Below, in pieces: positions 61,013 through 64,000 of a stretch of DNA of 64,000 bases (positions within the stretch are counted from its first letter, which is position 1; the number at the start of each line of letters is the position of its first letter). The position numbers and the translations under genes were made by a program. This stretch comes from Hyposmocoma kahamanoa (Eukaryota > Arthropoda > Insecta > Lepidoptera > Cosmopterigidae): NCBI RefSeq assembly GCF_003589595.1, contig NW_020654422.1:12223329-12287328 (forward strand). The letters are read 5' to 3'. The notes under the pieces are model-generated. The model worked only from the letters and a program-made list of their open reading frames with translations. It made no database searches and was not told the origin of the DNA.

Positions 61013-61325
61013 ATACGGATTCGCTCTGGGCCTTTTGGAGGGAAAACTGTCGTTTTTATTTTGACTTTAAATTATTTTGTGAAATCTAGTTTAAAGTGGA
61101 ATAGGATAGTGCTATTGTGCCTTAATCGGAGATTAAAACGCGAAATTATACGACTCTCGAACTAAAATACCCGTATCGGCCCATTCTAAGGAATACCGAG
61201 TCAATCCAAACACGCCGCCTCAAATTGCCTATCCTCTTTGTGGCGGCCATATTTACAGAAACAATTAAACGAAGACATGGCTCAAAGGACTTGTATCCAA
61301 GCCAAAATTATTAATAAAAAAAAAT
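61013..61325 (+). repeat. Dispersed retroposon-like repeat, copy 2
   Basis: Inverted relative of 46940-47260. It ends in aaaaaaaaa near 61318, the expected 3' tail. It lies just upstream of the PIGA-like gene and may cover part of its first intron. Confidence 0.7.
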
Positions 61326-61376
61326 CATGGTGGATACACAAAATGTGGCACGCTCGGTTTTCATACAAATTGCTAT

Positions 61377-61407
61377 ACTTGCGGCGTCTATCTAGATATA
61401 TGTCTGT
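61377..61407. repeat. 31-bp inverted repeat, right arm
   Basis: Perfect reverse complement of 59014-59044. Confidence 0.7.
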
Positions 61408-61763
61408 GCTTTCTACCTTCTTTTTTTGGTAGATTTATGCTTAGAGGATGGAAAAAAATAAAGGAAATATCGTAGCATAAGCCTTTGACGTGTTCAAGTT
61501 CATTCATATTAAAATACTATTTGTATTTATGGCCAAAGGCTGGACGCCATAGTGCCAAAGAATAAGGAAACAAAATTTGAGAGTCGAGTTGCTGGATTGT
61601 TTCCTGTTTCCATCATAATTTTACATTTTAAATGTATTTTTTTTAAATAAATATATACTGACATTGTATTTATGAAATGAGTAAGCATACGGTTAGTGCT
61701 TTTAATATGCTTTTCAATGAGTGGGTGTGCGTTAAATATAACCTAAAATACATTTGTTTTCAG

Positions 61764-63065
61764 GAACTTTCGAGAGGGAAAAAGAAGAGACATGTGATCT
61801 GTATGACTTCAGACTTCTTTTATCCTAACACAGGAGGTGTTGAAGAGCACATCTACAACCTAGCTCAGTGTTTAATCAAGCGCGGGCACAAAGTTATAAT
61901 TATTACTCATTCCTATGGCCAAAGGGTAGGAATTCGATATTTAACTGCCGGTCTCAAGGTTTATTACTTACCCATAAAAGTTTTCTACGCTCAGTGTGTT
62001 CTACCAACAATGATCTGTAACATAGCTCTCGTAAGATACATTCTTATTAGAGAATGTATAGAAATAGTTCATGGCCATTCGGCATTCAGTGTCTTGGCAC
62101 ATGAAGTATCAATTATCGGTAAGCTATTAGGACTGAAGACAGTATTCACAGATCACAGTTTATTTGGTTTTGCAGACACCTCGGCAGTATTAACAAATAA
62201 ATATTTACAAATGTGTCTTTGTGAATGTGATCATTGTATTTGTGTATCACATACAGGGAAAGAGAATACTGTGCTAAGAGCAAAAGTTAAAGCTCATAAA
62301 GTGTCTGTGATTCCTAATGCAGTTGATGCATACAGTTTTACTCCAGACCCAAGTCAACGGGATCCAAAGATGATAACCATTGTCATAGTATCAAGATTAG
62401 TATACCGAAAAGGAGTTGATCTTATGGCTGCAGTAATAGCAGACATGTGTCCACGATATCCAAATTTACGATTTATTGTAGGTGGGGATGGACCTAAGAT
62501 GTGGTTATTGCAGGAGGTGAGAGAAAGAAAGGGATTCCAACACTGTGTCACTTTATTAGGTAGTCTAAAACATTCAGAAGTAAGGAATGTTTTAGTGAAA
62601 GGGGATATTTTTTTAAACACATCATTGACAGAAGCTTATTGCATGGCGATTGTAGAAGCTGCATCATGTGGTTTGAAGGTGGTATCTACCAGAGTTGGTG
62701 GCATTCCTGAAGTGTTGCCAGAAAGAATGATTTACTTGACAGAACCCAATGTAGGCAGTTTGGTTGAGGGCATAGAAAGAGCTATGCAAGACATAAAAAA
62801 AGGAAACATTCTATGTCCCTTTGAATGCAATAAAATTGTTAGACATATGTACAATTGGATGGACATAACTAGGAGAACTGAGATTGTTTATGGCAAAATC
62901 TGTTTAAATAAAATTAAACCTTTAGGACAGCAACTACAGAGCTACCTAACTTGTGGCGTTTGGCCGTTTCTTTTAGTGATCAGTTTAATGTATTTGTTAC
63001 TACAACTTGTAGAGAAAATTTACAAAAGAAAACATATTGACATAGCTAGGGATTTAAAACTATAG
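61764..63065 (+). CDS. PIGA: Phosphatidylinositol N-acetylglucosaminyltransferase subunit A (PIGA-like), main exon
   Basis: This is the catalytic subunit of the enzyme that adds GlcNAc to phosphatidylinositol, the first step of GPI-anchor synthesis on the cytoplasmic face of the ER. It is a GT4-type glycosyltransferase. Recognised by CMTSDFFYPNTGGVEEHIYN, TDHSLFGFADTSAVLTNKYL, VSVIPNAVD, IVSRLVYRKGVDL and the donor-binding EAYCMAIVEAASCGLKVVST then GGIPEVLP. A hydrophobic segment near the C-terminus (VWPFLLVISLMYLLLQLV) is the membrane anchor. A strong acceptor (tttgttttcag, ending 61763) precedes the first conserved residues in phase 0, so a short first exon probably lies upstream. The frame stays open to an ATG at 61677, so an unspliced start cannot be excluded. 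Confidence 0.93.
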   Translation, partial: ELSRGKKKRHVICMTSDFFYPNTGGVEEHIYNLAQCLIKRGHKVIIITHSYGQRVGIRYLTAGLKVYYLPIKVFYAQCVLPTMICNIALVRYILIRECIEIVHGHSAFSVLAHEVSIIGKLLGLKTVFTDHSLFGFADTSAVLTNKYLQMCLCECDHCICVSHTGKENTVLRAKVKAHKVSVIPNAVDAYSFTPDPSQRDPKMITIVIVSRLVYRKGVDLMAAVIADMCPRYPNLRFIVGGDGPKMWLLQEVRERKGFQHCVTLLGSLKHSEVRNVLVKGDIFLNTSLTEAYCMAIVEAASCGLKVVSTRVGGIPEVLPERMIYLTEPNVGSLVEGIERAMQDIKKGNILCPFECNKIVRHMYNWMDITRRTEIVYGKICLNKIKPLGQQLQSYLTCGVWPFLLVISLMYLLLQLVEKIYKRKHIDIARDLKL

Positions 63066-63137
63066 TATGGACAAAAGGATTCAAAATTAAATTTTTATTT
63101 TGGAATGACAATATAATACTATGTTTCACACAATCAT

Positions 63138-63143
63138 AATAAA
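63138..63143 (+). terminator. Candidate poly(A) signal of the PIGA-like gene
   Basis: AATAAA, 73 bases after the stop codon; a second AATAAA follows at 63197. Confidence 0.55.
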
Positions 63144-63650
63144 AAAGGACAATGTTAAACCACTGAACTGTAAAAACAAGTAAAATCATAATTTTAAATA
63201 AATAATGATTCAGAGATAACTTATATCCACCTGACGTACATTATTATCATGTATAAACATTCTAATTATTTTAACATTTTAACATTATTATAGTTTTTAT
63301 ACATAGTTGTAAGTGATCTTCCATAAGACTGACATTTGCTTATCATATTATTATCAGGCTATCTCGACTCTTGTTGATTTATGCTCTGAAACAAAGATTT
63401 TTATTGTTATTTTGTTACAGAATAGAAAAAAAATTATATTAATAAATAATGTTTTTTACTTTTGTAATTTGTAATATTTTTTTAATGACTATTTTATCCT
63501 TAACCTTATTGTATTCTACAATTTCTAATAGAGCACACTTCAAAAATATTAATAGCAAAACTTGAAATTGAATGTACATTTAAGTAAGAACATTGGAAAC
63601 TGTATTATGATTGACTGTGGCCGTAATGTGGCCAATGATATTTTTCGTTT

Positions 63651-64000
63651 ATTCCCACTAGTTCTGTTGACAGAACTACTGGTACTTTTGTTCCCATTTG
63701 TTCTGTTGATAAATAGACAGTTTCTTCACAGAACTACTGAGAATTTTCTCTCCAACTAGTTCAATTGACAGAACTACTGGTACTTTTCTTCCCATTTGTT
63801 CTGTTGATAAATAGACAATTTTCTTCACAGAACTACTGAGAATTCTCTTTCCCCCTAGTTCTGTGTACGAGTTTTCAGCTGAACCACAGAACAAATGGAA
63901 AAAAATACCAGTACTTCTATCAACAGAACTGGTGGAAATAATTGGACAGAATTACTGGGAATCGTAAATCCCATTAGTTCTGTTAACAGGACAAATGGGA
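63651..64000 (+). repeat. ~98-bp tandem repeat built on a short palindrome
   Basis: Two well-kept units (cagaactactggtacttttg at 63671 and again near 63769), each with gttctgttgataaatagaca and ttcttcacagaactactgag. The core agttctgttgacagaact is palindromic. From about 63880 the words appear in reverse orientation and decay. The array runs off the end of the window. Confidence 0.8.

Noticed and set aside
63562..63894. Small open frames near the window end
   Set aside because: They lie within the tandem repeat and repeat with its period; not genes.
1..64000. A novel multigene system
   Set aside because: The four host genes are unlinked housekeeping genes in ordinary exon-intron form; all other coding sequence is transposon-derived and broken.

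Overview
The window is eukaryotic nuclear DNA, AT-rich, with small coding exons, GT-AG introns and very many transposable elements (TEs). Four single-copy animal genes can be rebuilt exon by exon. The repeat classes (tRNA-derived SINEs, mariner/Tc1, an RNase H-bearing LINE, jockey-like LINEs, many terminal-inverted-repeat elements) fit an insect. A moth or butterfly is my best guess from the style of the SINEs and LINE tails; that is inference, not proof.

Layout. 1-1700: remains of a THAP-domain gene, then the 3' end of the first gene. 1638-9789 (minus): NADH-cytochrome b5 reductase (CYB5R3-like), 6 coding exons, 309 codons; its last intron holds a mariner with a second mariner-family element inserted in it, cut by a 400-base assembly gap. 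9790-14635: head-to-head intergenic space with a SINE, a TIR element and a LINE whose reverse transcriptase active site is mutated. 14636-35191 (plus): TBC1D19-like gene, 11 coding exons, 515 codons, with one GC-AG intron; its introns hold a nearly intact Tc1-like transposon, a mariner, and a dense run of MITEs, several with clear target-site duplications. 35192-36696: tail-to-tail space with a 110-bp tandem repeat. 36697-45738 (minus): ALKBH8-like tRNA-modifying enzyme (RRM + AlkB + methyltransferase), 8 coding exons, up to 628 codons; intron 6 is almost wholly repeat DNA. 45739-61763: TE-rich space with a hAT relic, a 330-bp duplication interrupted by a mariner, and a 5.36-kb RNase H-type LINE inserted into the RNase H region of an older relative, with a 13-bp target duplication. 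61764-63065 (plus): PIGA-like glycosyltransferase, main coding exon. 63651-64000: a ~98-bp tandem repeat built from a short palindrome, running off the window.

The four host genes are housekeeping genes of unrelated pathways (ER redox and lipid metabolism, Rab/membrane traffic, wobble-uridine tRNA modification, GPI-anchor synthesis). I see no operon-like or functional cluster, and no coherent undescribed multigene system. What is unusual is the transposon stratigraphy: nested insertions with readable target sites, fold-back SINEs, and TIR elements whose terminal motif recurs inside them.
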